Shown here: in pieces, positions 38,386-46,257 of the stretch
How positions within the stretch are numbered: position 1 is the stretch's first letter
Layout: every line of letters starts with the position of its first letter
Source of the DNA: Hymenobacter armeniacus
Lineage (GTDB): Bacteria > Bacteroidota > Bacteroidia > Cytophagales > Hymenobacteraceae
Direction: 5' to 3'
DNA: 64,000 nucleotides
NCBI RefSeq assembly: GCF_014699055.1
Contig: NZ_JACXAC010000008.1
Location: 50,651 to 114,650 of the forward strand
Position numbers and translations under genes: made by a program
Notes under the pieces: generated by a model
Databases searched by the model: none
What the model was told of the DNA's origin: nothing
What the model saw: the letters and a program-made list of their open reading frames with translations, nothing else

Positions 38386-41300
38386 TTATGCCGTCACGGT
38401 TTCCTCGCTGCCCAGCTCGCTGAGCACACGCTTGGCCTGCTGAATGGACCGCACCTCGTCGAACGTCACGATGAGCTGCTCCTTATGCTCCTTTAGCTTG
38501 GCCGTGCGCGGGTGCGTTTGCACGTAGTTGAGAATGGTGCCGAACTGCTCGCCCTGGAAGTATGCCTTGTGCTCCTCGCTGGCGGCCAGGTAGCCCTTCA
38601 GCGTGTCGCGCTTGAGCGTGATTTTGGTGAAGCCCACCTTGCAGGCCTGCCAGCGCAGCCGCACGATGTCGGCCAACTGCTCCACCTCGGGCGGCAGCGG
38701 GCCGAACCGGTCCGTCATACTCGTGAGCAGCTTCTGCAGCTCCTCCGGCTTCTGGGCGCGGTCGAGCTTGGCGTAGAGCTGCAGGCGCTCCGACACGTTG
38801 CTCACGTACTTCTCCGGGATGAGGACTTGCTGGTCCGTTTCCACGTTGCACTCGCGGCTGCGGCCCGCGCCAGCTGCCATTTGCAGCCGCTGATTGGAGT
38901 CGCCCAGGAACAAGTCGCGGAATTCGGTTTCCTTGAGTTCCGTCACGGCTTCGTCCAGAATCTGGTGGTAGGTTTCGTAGCCCAGGTCGTTGATGAAACC
39001 CGACTGCTCGCCGCCCAGCAGGTTGCCCGCGCCGCGAATGTCCAGGTCGCGCATGGCCACGTTGAAGCCCGCACCCAGGTCCGAAAACTCTTCCAGCGTG
39101 CTCAGGCGCTTGCGGGCGTCGCTCGGCAGGTTGGCCACCGGCGGCGTGAGCAGGTAGCAGTAAGCCTTGCGGTTGGAGCGGCCCACGCGGCCGCGCATCT
39201 GGTGCAAGTCGCTCAGGCCGTGCAGGTGGGCGCGGTTGATGATGATGGTATTGGCATTGGGAATGTCGAGGCCCGACTCAATCAGGTTGGTGCTCACCAG
39301 CACGTCGTACTCGCCCTCCACGAATTTCATCATGCGCTTTTCCAGCAGGTCGCCCTCCATCTGCCCGTGAATGGTAGTGATGCGGGCGTCGGGCACCATT
39401 CGCAAAATCATGGCCGCTTGCTCGTCGAGGTCTTTCACGCGGTTGTGCACGAAAAACACTTGGCCGCCGCGCTTCAATTCCCGCGCCACCGCGTCCCGAA
39501 TCAGAATCTCGTCGAACACGTGCAGCTCCGTTTGCACCGGCTGGCGGTTGGGCGGCGGCGTGGCAATCACGCTCAGGTCGCGGGCGCCCATCAGCGAGAA
39601 GTGCAGCGTGCGCGGAATGGGCGTGGCCGAGAGCGTGAGCGTGTCCACGTTCACCTTCAGCTCCTTGAGCTTGTCCTTGGTTTTCACCCCAAACTTCTGC
39701 TCTTCGTCAATCACCAGCAAGCCCAGGTCCTTGAACTTGATGTCTTTGTTGGTCAGCCGGTGCGTGCCGATGAGAATGTCGGTTTTGCCCTCGGCCACGC
39801 GTGCTAGCGTTTCCTTAATCTGCTTGGTGGTTTTGAAGCGGTTGATGTACTCCACCGTCACGGGCAGCGTGGCCAGCCGGTCGCGGAAAGTCTTGTAGTG
39901 TTGCATGGCCAGGATGGTAGTGGGCACCAGCACGGCCGCCTGCTTGCCATCGGCCACCGCCTTGAAGGCCGCCCGAATGGCCACTTCCGTCTTGCCAAAA
40001 CCCACGTCGCCGCACACCAGCCGGTCCATGGGGTGGGGCTGCTGCATGTCGTTTTTCACGTCCTCGGTGGCCTTGGCCTGGTCGGGCGTGTCCTCGTAGA
40101 TGAAGCTCGATTCCAGCTCGGCCTGCATGAAGCCATCGGGCGAAAAGGCGAAGCCCGGCGCCGTCTTGCGCTTAGCGTACAGCCGGATAAGGTCGGCCGC
40201 AATGTCCTTCACCTTCTTCTTTACCGACTTCTTCTTGTTCTCCCACTCCGGCGAGCCCAGTTTGCTCATCGTCGGCGGCGAGCCCTCGGCCCCGCTGTAC
40301 TTCGCAATCTTGTGCAGGGCGTGAATGCTCACCGTCAGCACGTCATCATCCCGATATACCAGCCGGATGGCCTCCTGAATCTGCCCGTTGATGTCGACCT
40401 GCGTCAGGCCCGCGAACCGCGCAATGCCATAGTCCTGGTGCGTCACGTAGTCGCCGGGCTGCAGGGTCTTCAGCTCACGCAGGGTCAGCGCCTTCTTCTT
40501 CGAGAACTTCTTGGTTTCCTGGGCCCGGTAGTAGCGCTCGAATAGCTGGTGGTCGGTGTACACGGCCAGCTCCAGCTGCTCGTCCACAAAGCCCTCGCGC
40601 AGGGCCAGCAGCAGGTGCTGAAACTGCACGTTGTTGTCGAGCTCATCAAAAATTGTCCGCAGCCGGTCGGCCTGGCGCACGGTGTCAGAAGCAATAATGG
40701 TGGTGAAGTTGCGCAGCTGGTTCTCACGCAGGTTTTTGGCCATGCGCTCAAACTCCTTGTTGAAGCTCGGCTGCGGCTTGGCGCTAAACTGGAAGGTTTC
40801 GGCGTTCTTGAAGTGGAAGCGCTTGCCGAATTCCACCACCGCAAACTCATCGAGCAGCTTCTTGAAGCTCTTGCCGCTCTCGAACAAATCGGCCGGCTTG
40901 CTCACAATCTGCATGCCGTGCGCCTCGGCCAGCATCTGCTCAAAGTTGGCCTCGGCTTTCTCAAACAGCTCGCTCACCACGTCCAGCGTCTGCCGCACAT
41001 CTTTCACCCAAATGCAGGCCGTGCGCGGCAGAAAATCAAAGAAGGCTTCCCGCGTCTCGTGCAGCATCTTGGTCTGCACGTTCGGGATAATGCTGATGCT
41101 CGGCCGCGGCTCCACCGACAGCTGCGTTTCGGGATTGAACGTCCGAATGCTCTCGATTTCATCGCCGAATAATTCCAGCCGAAACGGCAGCTCGTTCGCG
41201 TAGCTAAACACGTCCACGATGCCGCCCCGCACCGCGTACTGCCCCGCTTCGTACACAAAATCCGTCTTCTCAAAGTCGTATTCGCCCAGCAGCTCGCCCA

Positions 41301-41799
41301 GGAAATTCACGTCCAGCTTGTCGCCCACTTTCGCGTTGAAGGTGTTCTTTACCAGGCTTTGCCGGTTGATAACCTTCTCCGTCAGCGCCTCCGGGTAGGT
41401 CACAATGAACACGCTGTTGCCGGTGCCGGCGTTGCGCGTGGTGTTCACGCGGTTCAGCACTTCGGCGCGCATCAGCACGTTGGCGTTTTCCGTCTCGTCG
41501 AACTGGTAGGCCCGCTTGTAGGAGCTCGGAAACAGCAGCGCCTCCGGTCCCTCGGGCAACAAGTGCTGCAGGTCGGAGAGGAAATAGGCGGCCTCGTCCT
41601 TGTCGTGCAGCACGAACACGTGCGGGTGCTGGCCGTGGGCCACGGCGGCGGCCACCACGGCGTCTTGGCTGCCCACCAGGCCGCGCAGGTGCAGGCGCAC
41701 GCTGCTGGGGTCGGGCTTGGCGGCACCGCGCAGGCGGGCGGCCAGGGTTTGCAGCTCGGGCGAAAGGCGATAGAGGCGGAGAAAATCGGCTACTTGCAC
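38386..41799 (-). CDS. mfd: Transcription-repair coupling factor
   Basis: An SF2 translocase that removes RNA polymerase stalled at DNA lesions and recruits UvrA. From GTG 41799 it is 1137 residues. The UvrB-like N-terminus is followed by the CarD-like RNA-polymerase interaction domain (LQPGDYVTHQDYGIARFAGL, about 445-510). Walker A GDVGFGKTEVAIRA is near 597 and the DEEQKFG box near 695. The TRG region QMRGRVGRSNRKAYCYLL and a C-terminal TRCF domain follow. No ATG start is usable: longer in-frame starts run through the word-repeat dyad and past the promoter-like CACCTTTG box at 41878-41885. The GTG start matches the family N-terminus. Confidence 0.95.
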   Translation of the reverse strand: MQVADFLRLYRLSPELQTLAARLRGAAKPDPSSVRLHLRGLVGSQDAVVAAAVAHGQHPHVFVLHDKDEAAYFLSDLQHLLPEGPEALLFPSSYKRAYQFDETENANVLMRAEVLNRVNTTRNAGTGNSVFIVTYPEALTEKVINRQSLVKNTFNAKVGDKLDVNFLGELLGEYDFEKTDFVYEAGQYAVRGGIVDVFSYANELPFRLELFGDEIESIRTFNPETQLSVEPRPSISIIPNVQTKMLHETREAFFDFLPRTACIWVKDVRQTLDVVSELFEKAEANFEQMLAEAHGMQIVSKPADLFESGKSFKKLLDEFAVVEFGKRFHFKNAETFQFSAKPQPSFNKEFERMAKNLRENQLRNFTTIIASDTVRQADRLRTIFDELDNNVQFQHLLLALREGFVDEQLELAVYTDHQLFERYYRAQETKKFSKKKALTLRELKTLQPGDYVTHQDYGIARFAGLTQVDINGQIQEAIRLVYRDDDVLTVSIHALHKIAKYSGAEGSPPTMSKLGSPEWENKKKSVKKKVKDIAADLIRLYAKRKTAPGFAFSPDGFMQAELESSFIYEDTPDQAKATEDVKNDMQQPHPMDRLVCGDVGFGKTEVAIRAAFKAVADGKQAAVLVPTTILAMQHYKTFRDRLATLPVTVEYINRFKTTKQIKETLARVAEGKTDILIGTHRLTNKDIKFKDLGLLVIDEEQKFGVKTKDKLKELKVNVDTLTLSATPIPRTLHFSLMGARDLSVIATPPPNRQPVQTELHVFDEILIRDAVARELKRGGQVFFVHNRVKDLDEQAAMILRMVPDARITTIHGQMEGDLLEKRMMKFVEGEYDVLVSTNLIESGLDIPNANTIIINRAHLHGLSDLHQMRGRVGRSNRKAYCYLLTPPVANLPSDARKRLSTLEEFSDLGAGFNVAMRDLDIRGAGNLLGGEQSGFINDLGYETYHQILDEAVTELKETEFRDLFLGDSNQRLQMAAGAGRSRECNVETDQQVLIPEKYVSNVSERLQLYAKLDRAQKPEELQKLLTSMTDRFGPLPPEVEQLADIVRLRWQACKVGFTKITLKRDTLKGYLAASEEHKAYFQGEQFGTILNYVQTHPRTAKLKEHKEQLIVTFDEVRSIQQAKRVLSELGSEETVTA

Positions 41800-41877
41800 A
41801 GAAAAGTGGGCTAGGCGGGCAAATGAACTAGCCCGGCCAAGGAAAATCCTGGTCGGGCTGCGGGGGTAAATACACGG

Positions 41878-41885
41878 CAAAGGTG
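41878..41885 (-). promoter_or_regulatory. Putative -7 box for mfd
   Basis: CACCTTTG on the minus strand, 78 nt before the GTG start; its position rules out starts further upstream. Confidence 0.4.
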
Positions 41886-41933
41886 GCGAAGGTTTCCAAG
41901 GCTGCCCGTAGCTTCGCGGCCATTGGTCACACG

Positions 41934-42016
41934 TTTCTGGTTGCTGGTTTCTCGCTGCTGGTTGCTGGTTACCTGTTTTGCCTTCACACCAGCAACAAGA
42001 AATCAGCAACCAGAAA
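41934..42016. repeat. Word-repeat dyad 3, in the mfd-ydjM divergent region
   Basis: TTTCTGGTTGCTGGTTTCTC, continuing GCTGCTGG, at 41934-41961 pairs at about 25 of 28 positions with the reverse complement of CCAGCAACAAGAAATCAGCA, continuing ACCAGAAA, at 41989-42016. It is built of a TGGTTGCTGG-type word and ends 3 nt before the ATG of the rightward gene. Confidence 0.8.
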
Positions 42017-42019
42017 GTA

Positions 42020-42760
42020 ATGCGCGGCTCCTCTCACCTGGCCATTGGCCTCATCACCGGCGTGGCCATTGCGGGGCTGATGCCCGGCCTGCCGTTTTCG
42101 GTGCCTGGCATTGCCCTGGCCGGGTTTTCCAGCCTCGCCCCCGACCTTGACCACCCCGAGAGCCGCCTCAGCAAGCGCCTCGGCTTCACGCAGAACTACG
42201 TGCGCTGGGCTTTTGCCGCCGGCGCGCTGGCCCTCGCCGCCTACGCCTATTTCCAGCTGCGCGTGGGCTCGGAGCAGCGGCTGTATTACACGGTGGCCCT
42301 GGCCTTTGGGCTCATTGGCGTGGGCATGCAGGGGGGCTCGGCGCGGCGGCTGGCGCTGCTGTTCACGGGGCTGGGCACGGTGGTGGCGGGCCTCTACACC
42401 GAGCAGCTGTGGCTAAGCTTATTGGGAACGTTTGTGGCGCTGGCGCCTTTCACCGCGCACCGCTCCTGGACACACACCATCTGGGCCACGGGCCTGTGGA
42501 CGTACATCGGCCACCTGGCCAACCAGCACCTCGGCTGGCACGGCGTGGCCCTGTTTGCCGGCGGCGGCTACGCCTCGCACCTCGTGGCCGATACCCTCAC
42601 CAAAGCCGGCGTGCGGTGGTTTTTGCCCGTGGCGGACTATTCCTTTAAGATACCGCTCATCAGCACCGGGTCGGCCTCGGGCAACATGCTGGAGGTGGCC
42701 ATCTGCGCCGGCTACGGCCTGCTGGTGCTGGGGCTGGTGGTGGGCCGTATGGGGTTCTAA
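42020..42760 (+). CDS. Membrane-bound metal-dependent hydrolase, YdjM/LexA-regulated family
   Basis: A 246-residue inner-membrane protein from ATG 42020, directly after the dyad. About six hydrophobic segments are visible. The family motifs are SSHLAIGLITG, SLAPDLDHPESRLSKR (acidic metal-binding DLDHP), HRSWTHTIWATG and HLVADTLTKAGVRWFLP. These histidines and aspartates form the proposed metal site of the YdjM family. The in-frame ATG 42 nt upstream is rejected because it lies within the inverted repeat. Substrate unknown. Confidence 0.88.
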   Translation: MRGSSHLAIGLITGVAIAGLMPGLPFSVPGIALAGFSSLAPDLDHPESRLSKRLGFTQNYVRWAFAAGALALAAYAYFQLRVGSEQRLYYTVALAFGLIGVGMQGGSARRLALLFTGLGTVVAGLYTEQLWLSLLGTFVALAPFTAHRSWTHTIWATGLWTYIGHLANQHLGWHGVALFAGGGYASHLVADTLTKAGVRWFLPVADYSFKIPLISTGSASGNMLEVAICAGYGLLVLGLVVGRMGF

Positions 42761-43147
42761 CCGGCTGCAACACAGCGACGGGCCCGGAGTGGCCTCTGTG
42801 CGGTGTTAGGCCCTGAGTAGCCTACTGTTGCATAAGTCAGCCAAGACCATTAGCTTCGCAGCAGATATGCCGACGAATTACGGCTGTATTCGCATTGATA
42901 CGTGCTACTATCCAGCGTTTTCAAGCGATACCGCCACGAGTCATCCTTTTACGCTACCATTAAACTAGACCCTCCGAGCCGCCGGCCACTATACCAGGCC
43001 GGCTTCCGCTCCACTAAGTAGTGCTATCCTGGCTGGCAAACTGTACCGCGGAGCTTCGGCGCCGTGGTTGCGGCGGCCGTTCTGACTCATTCACGATAAC
43101 TTGTCCCACTCAAAACACTTTTTCTAACTTTACCCCATTCCATACTC
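42761..43147. other. Intergenic region, 387 bp
   Basis: No gene seen. It holds a weak 7-bp hairpin (GCCGGCC/GGCCGGC near 42982-43004). At its right end is a promoter-like pair for the NYN gene. Codon structure is absent in all frames, and the region is less GC-rich than its neighbours. Confidence 0.45.
43101..43132 (+). promoter_or_regulatory. Promoter of the NYN-CSD gene
   Basis: TTG at 43101-43103, 21 bp, then TAACTTTA at 43125-43132, close to the Bacteroidetes -33/-7 pair, 15 nt before the ATG. Confidence 0.5.
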
Positions 43148-44155
43148 ATGAACCAGATGAACAGCCCTTTGATTCGGGTTGGTGTCTTCTATGACGGCAA
43201 CTATTTTCTAAAAATTAGCGACTACTACTATTTCCAGCACGAGCGCAAGGCCCGCATTAGCCTCGAAGGACTGCACGAATACATCCGCCACCAGGTAGCC
43301 GAAGAAGAAGACGTGGACGTGCGTCTGGCCCAAATCACCGACGCCCATTTCTTCCGCGGCCGCCTTTCCGCCACCGAAGCCCGCGACAAGGACCGCCTGT
43401 TTCACGACCGCCTGCTCGACGACATTTTGATGAACCTGGGCGTGCAAACGCACTACATGGCACTCAAAACCCGCGACGGCCGCCTGCAGGAAAAAGGCAT
43501 CGACGTGTGGCTCTCGCTCGAAGCCCTGGAGCTGGCCCTGCACAAAACCCTCGACGTGGTGGTGCTCATCGCCGGCGACAGCGACTACGTGCCCCTCATC
43601 CGCAAGCTCAACACCGTGGGCACCCGCGTGATGCTGCTGAACTGGGATTTCAAATACGAAGACTTCAAGGGCGAAACCCGCGTGACGCGCGCCTCGCAGC
43701 AGCTGCTGGAGCAGGTGACCTACCCCGTGGCCATGCACGACGTCATCGACCGCGGCCTGCAGCAGCAGGACGAAGTGGTGGAAGCCCTGTTTGTGAACCA
43801 GACCGAGCCCGCCGCCTTTGCCCCCAGCACGGCCGCCGCGCCCAAGCTGGCCCGCCCCACCGGCCCCACCGCCGCTGGCCCCGTGGGTACGCTGGGCATG
43901 AGCACCATCAAAAACCTGAAAAACGGCTTCGGCTTCGTGGTGATGCCGCCGAACAACCTGTTTTTCAGCTACGCTGATTTGACCGAAGGCGACTTCAACG
44001 ACCTGCGCGAAGGCGACTGGGTGGAGTTCACCGTGGGCCGCAACCACCGCGACGAGGACTGCGCCCGCAACGTGCGCAAAGTGCCCGCCCCGCAAATGAG
44101 CGACGGCGAGGACGACTACGAGCCGGTGAGCGTACACGCTTCGGCCGAGCTGTAA
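43148..44155 (+). CDS. NYN-domain nuclease fused to a cold-shock-like domain
   Basis: A 335-residue cytoplasmic protein. The N-terminal NYN/LabA-like PIN-type domain (10-170) keeps its acidic residues: Asp16 in VFYDGNYF, Asp119 in KGIDVWLSLEA, and Asp144 and Asp146 in IAGDSDYVPLIRKLN. A proline-rich linker (about 220-248) leads to a cold-shock-like OB domain at 249-311 (STIKNLKNGFGFVVMPPNNL, FFSYADL, REGDWVEFTVGRN). The pairing suggests a structure-binding RNase. It is monocistronic, with a strong terminator after it. Family call is confident; RNA target is unknown. Confidence 0.9.
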   Translation: MNQMNSPLIRVGVFYDGNYFLKISDYYYFQHERKARISLEGLHEYIRHQVAEEEDVDVRLAQITDAHFFRGRLSATEARDKDRLFHDRLLDDILMNLGVQTHYMALKTRDGRLQEKGIDVWLSLEALELALHKTLDVVVLIAGDSDYVPLIRKLNTVGTRVMLLNWDFKYEDFKGETRVTRASQQLLEQVTYPVAMHDVIDRGLQQQDEVVEALFVNQTEPAAFAPSTAAAPKLARPTGPTAAGPVGTLGMSTIKNLKNGFGFVVMPPNNLFFSYADLTEGDFNDLREGDWVEFTVGRNHRDEDCARNVRKVPAPQMSDGEDDYEPVSVHASAEL

Positions 44156-44173
44156 AACGCTACGCCTTTACTG

Positions 44174-44208
44174 AAAAAGCCCTGGTTCGTATGGAACCGG
44201 GGCTTTTT
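44174..44208. terminator. Bidirectional terminator after the NYN-CSD gene
   Basis: AAAAAGCCCTGGTTC pairs with GAACCGGGGCTTTTT (one G-T pair), loop 5 nt, A/T tails on both sides, between convergent genes. Confidence 0.88.
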
Positions 44209-44226
44209 TATTTATTTACTGTTGGG

Positions 44227-44703
44227 TTACTGCAGCACCAGCTTGGCGAAATCCCGCTTGTTGGCCGGGTAGCGGTTGAAAGTGCCCAGGCCGCGGGCCA
44301 CGGCCACCTCTTCCTGGCCTTCTTTCACCCGGTAGATTACGCAGCTGCTCACCACCAAGGTGTTGCCGGCGTGGTCGACCGTGCCGCGGGCCACCAGCTC
44401 GTCGTGCAGGTGCACGGCGTGCAGGTAGTTCATCTTGAACTCCACCGTCGACACAAATTCCAGCGTGGTGAAGGCCAGCGACAGCGCGGCCGCTCCCAAA
44501 GCCGCGTCCATGAGGCCGGCCAGTACGCCGCCGTGGCAGGTGTTGGGGGAGGAAAGGTGCTCGTCGCGCACGGTCATGCGGTATTCGGCCCGGCCGGGCT
44601 CGGGCACGGTCAGGGCCATGCCGTTGGTGCGGCCGTAGTGGTTCATGTGGCTGTAGGCGGCCACCATGGCGGCCAGGGTGGGAGCGGGGCGGGAGTCGGA
44701 CAC
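44227..44703 (-). CDS. PaaI-type hotdog thioesterase
   Basis: A hotdog-fold acyl-CoA thioesterase of about 158 residues. The core is TCHGGVLAGLMDAALGAAA, with the family HGG motif and catalytic Asp. VSTVEFKMNYLHAVHLHDEL, VARGTVDHAGNTLVVSSCVI and VARGLGTFNRYP follow. I give GTG 44703 (VSDSRPAPTL), just ahead of the N-terminal helix; ATG 44667 is an alternative. An ATG at 44829 would overlap the divergent Mpo1-like gene and its upstream DNA. Substrate unknown. Confidence 0.85.
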   Translation of the reverse strand: MSDSRPAPTLAAMVAAYSHMNHYGRTNGMALTVPEPGRAEYRMTVRDEHLSSPNTCHGGVLAGLMDAALGAAALSLAFTTLEFVSTVEFKMNYLHAVHLHDELVARGTVDHAGNTLVVSSCVIYRVKEGQEEVAVARGLGTFNRYPANKRDFAKLVLQ

Positions 44704-44809
44704 GGGTACCTGAGGAAAGTGAAGCGGTTGAGGTGGCAAGTTGGGCGAAAATCCGCGGCCTTTGCCGTACTTGGGAAGGTTGCGGGCCCAATCGCCGCTT
44801 CCGTAGCCC

Positions 44810-45115
44810 ATGTCAGCCCTGCCCCTCACGTTTGCCGAATTTTACCCGCGCTACCTGCGCGAGCACAGCCGGCGCGGCACGCGGGTGCTGCACTTCATCG
44901 GCACGTCCCTTTTTCTGGTTTGCTTCGTGCTGCTGGTCTTCACGGGCCGGTGGGAGTGGTTGGTGGCGGGCATTGTGGCGGCCTACGGGCTGGCCTGGGT
45001 GGGGCACTTCTTCGTGGAGCACAACCGGCCGGCCACGTTTCAACACCCCTGGTATTCGTTGCTCGGCGATTTTAAGCTCTACGCCGACTTGTGGCGCGGC
45101 CGCGAGAAGTTCTAG
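44810..45115 (+). CDS. Mpo1-like protein (DUF962)
   Basis: A 101-residue membrane protein with two hydrophobic segments (TSLFLVCFVLLVFTG and WLVAGIVAAYGLAWVGHFF). The conserved family histidines are present in LHFIGTSLF and GHFFVEHNRPATFQHPWYSL. The founding member, yeast Mpo1, is an iron-dependent dioxygenase that shortens 2-hydroxy fatty acids during phytosphingosine breakdown. Bacterial homologues are common but uncharacterised. The presence of a sphingolipid desaturase homologue at 19816 makes a sphingolipid role worth considering. It overlaps the converging GNAT gene by 4 bp at the stop codons. Confidence 0.88.
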   Translation: MSALPLTFAEFYPRYLREHSRRGTRVLHFIGTSLFLVCFVLLVFTGRWEWLVAGIVAAYGLAWVGHFFVEHNRPATFQHPWYSLLGDFKLYADLWRGREKF

Positions 45116-45576
45116 AGCTGCTTGCGCATCAGAAAATGCGGAATGACACCGAACAGCGTGTGCGAGGGCTCCACCACCGCGTAGCCGTGTTTTTCATAAA
45201 AGCCCACTGCTGAGTCGCGCGAGTGCAGCATGATTTCGCGCAGGCCGGCGGCCCGGGCCTGGCTTTCGAGGTAGGCCACCACGCGGCTGCCCAGGCCGGT
45301 GCCGGCCGCTGCCGGCGCCACGGCCATGAAGCGCAGCTGGCCCTGGTGCCCGCTGCCGGTGGGCTGCAGCATGCCCACGGCCAGAGCCGTGGGCGTTTCG
45401 GCGGCTTCCTCGGCCAGCAGCAGGGCGTGCAGGGTGCCGGGCTCGTCGTCGGCGGGCACGTGCTCGGAGCCCGGGGGCTGCTGCCAGGGGCGGCGCAGCA
45501 CCTCGTAGCGCAGCTGGTAGTAGGCGGCCCACTCGGCGGGCGTGCGGGGCGGACGAACGGCAGGAACGGAAGCCAT
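45112..45576 (-). CDS. GNAT N-acetyltransferase
   Basis: A 154-residue acetyltransferase from ATG 45576. The acetyl-CoA loop is VAPAAAGTGLGSRVVAYLES (Q/RxxGxG/A type) and the C-terminal AVGFYEKHGYAVVEPSHTLF completes the fold. It begins AEWAAYYQLRYEVLRRPWQQ, the N-terminus common to a broad uncharacterised GNAT group. Its stop codon lies in a CTAG shared with the Mpo1-like gene stop. Substrate unknown. Confidence 0.9.
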   Translation of the reverse strand: MASVPAVRPPRTPAEWAAYYQLRYEVLRRPWQQPPGSEHVPADDEPGTLHALLLAEEAAETPTALAVGMLQPTGSGHQGQLRFMAVAPAAAGTGLGSRVVAYLESQARAAGLREIMLHSRDSAVGFYEKHGYAVVEPSHTLFGVIPHFLMRKQL

Positions 45577-45620
45577 GAGGAAAGAATGAAGAACGGGCAA
45601 CCCCGGTCCGTGCGGGGCGT

Positions 45621-45628
45621 TACCTTTA
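45621..45628 (+). promoter_or_regulatory. Putative -7 box for yajQ
   Basis: TACCTTTA, 50 nt before the ATG, close to TAnnTTTG. Confidence 0.5.
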
Positions 45629-45678
45629 CGCCCCGGCCCCGGCCGGTTTCTCTTTCCAAAACTACTTCTCTTCCCGCT

Positions 45679-46170
45679 ATGGCCTCCTTCGACATTGTGA
45701 GCAAAGTGGACCCGCAAACCCTGGAAAACGCGGTGAACACGGCCCAGAAAGAACTCCAGACCCGCTACGACCTGCGCGACACCAAGGGCGGCATCGAGCT
45801 CAACAAAAAGGAAAACACCATCCTGCTGTCGTCCGAAAACTCCATGCGCATCAAGGCCCTCGAAGACATCCTGCTGGGCCGCGTGGTGAAGCAGGGCATC
45901 GACGGCACCAGCCTTGATTTCACGGCCGACGAGCAGCCCAGCGGCCAACTCATCAAGAAAACCATCAAAGTGCGCGCCGGCGTCGACAAGGAGTTCGGCC
46001 GCAAAATCATCAAGGCCATCAAGGACGCCAAGGTGAAGGTGGAAGCCCAGATGCAGGACGACCAGGTGCGCGTGACGTCCAAAAAAATCGACGACCTGCA
46101 GGCCGCCATCGCCGTGCTGCGCAAGGCCGACATCGGCCTGCCCCTGCAATTCGTGAACATGAAATCCTAG
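45679..46170 (+). CDS. yajQ: YajQ family nucleotide-binding protein
   Basis: A 163-residue UPF0234 protein, full family length: ASFDIVSKVDPQTLENAVNT, RYDLRDTKGGIELNKKENTI, KVRAGVDKEFGRKIIKAIKD, KVEAQMQDDQVRVTSKKIDD and the C-terminal LPLQFVNMKS. Family members bind nucleotides or RNA, and one in Xanthomonas binds cyclic di-GMP and acts on transcription. The role here is not known. It has its own promoter-like box and is followed by the dyad before terC. Confidence 0.95.
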   Translation: MASFDIVSKVDPQTLENAVNTAQKELQTRYDLRDTKGGIELNKKENTILLSSENSMRIKALEDILLGRVVKQGIDGTSLDFTADEQPSGQLIKKTIKVRAGVDKEFGRKIIKAIKDAKVKVEAQMQDDQVRVTSKKIDDLQAAIAVLRKADIGLPLQFVNMKS

Positions 46171-46181
46171 CGAACACGGGG

Positions 46182-46256
46182 GGATGAGAAATGAGGAATG
46201 AAGCATTCCCATTTGGCCCATTCCTCGTGCTGCATTCCTCATTCTTCATTCAAAAC
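46182..46256. repeat. Word-repeat dyad 4, before terC
   Basis: GATGAGAAATGAGGAATGAA (46183 on) opposes CATTCCTCATTCTTCATTC (about 46233-46251): an imperfect inverted repeat of a GAATGAGGAATG-type word with a shorter inner pair. It ends 1-2 nt before the GTG start of terC. Confidence 0.75.
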
Positions 46257-46257
46257 A

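Noticed and set aside
42761..43147. Small RNA in the 387-bp gap
   Set aside because: No terminator or stable fold beyond a 7-bp stem; only the NYN promoter is supportable.
19816..45115. A single sphingolipid gene cluster
   Set aside because: Desaturase and Mpo1-like genes are 24 kb apart with unrelated genes between; no serine palmitoyltransferase is present.
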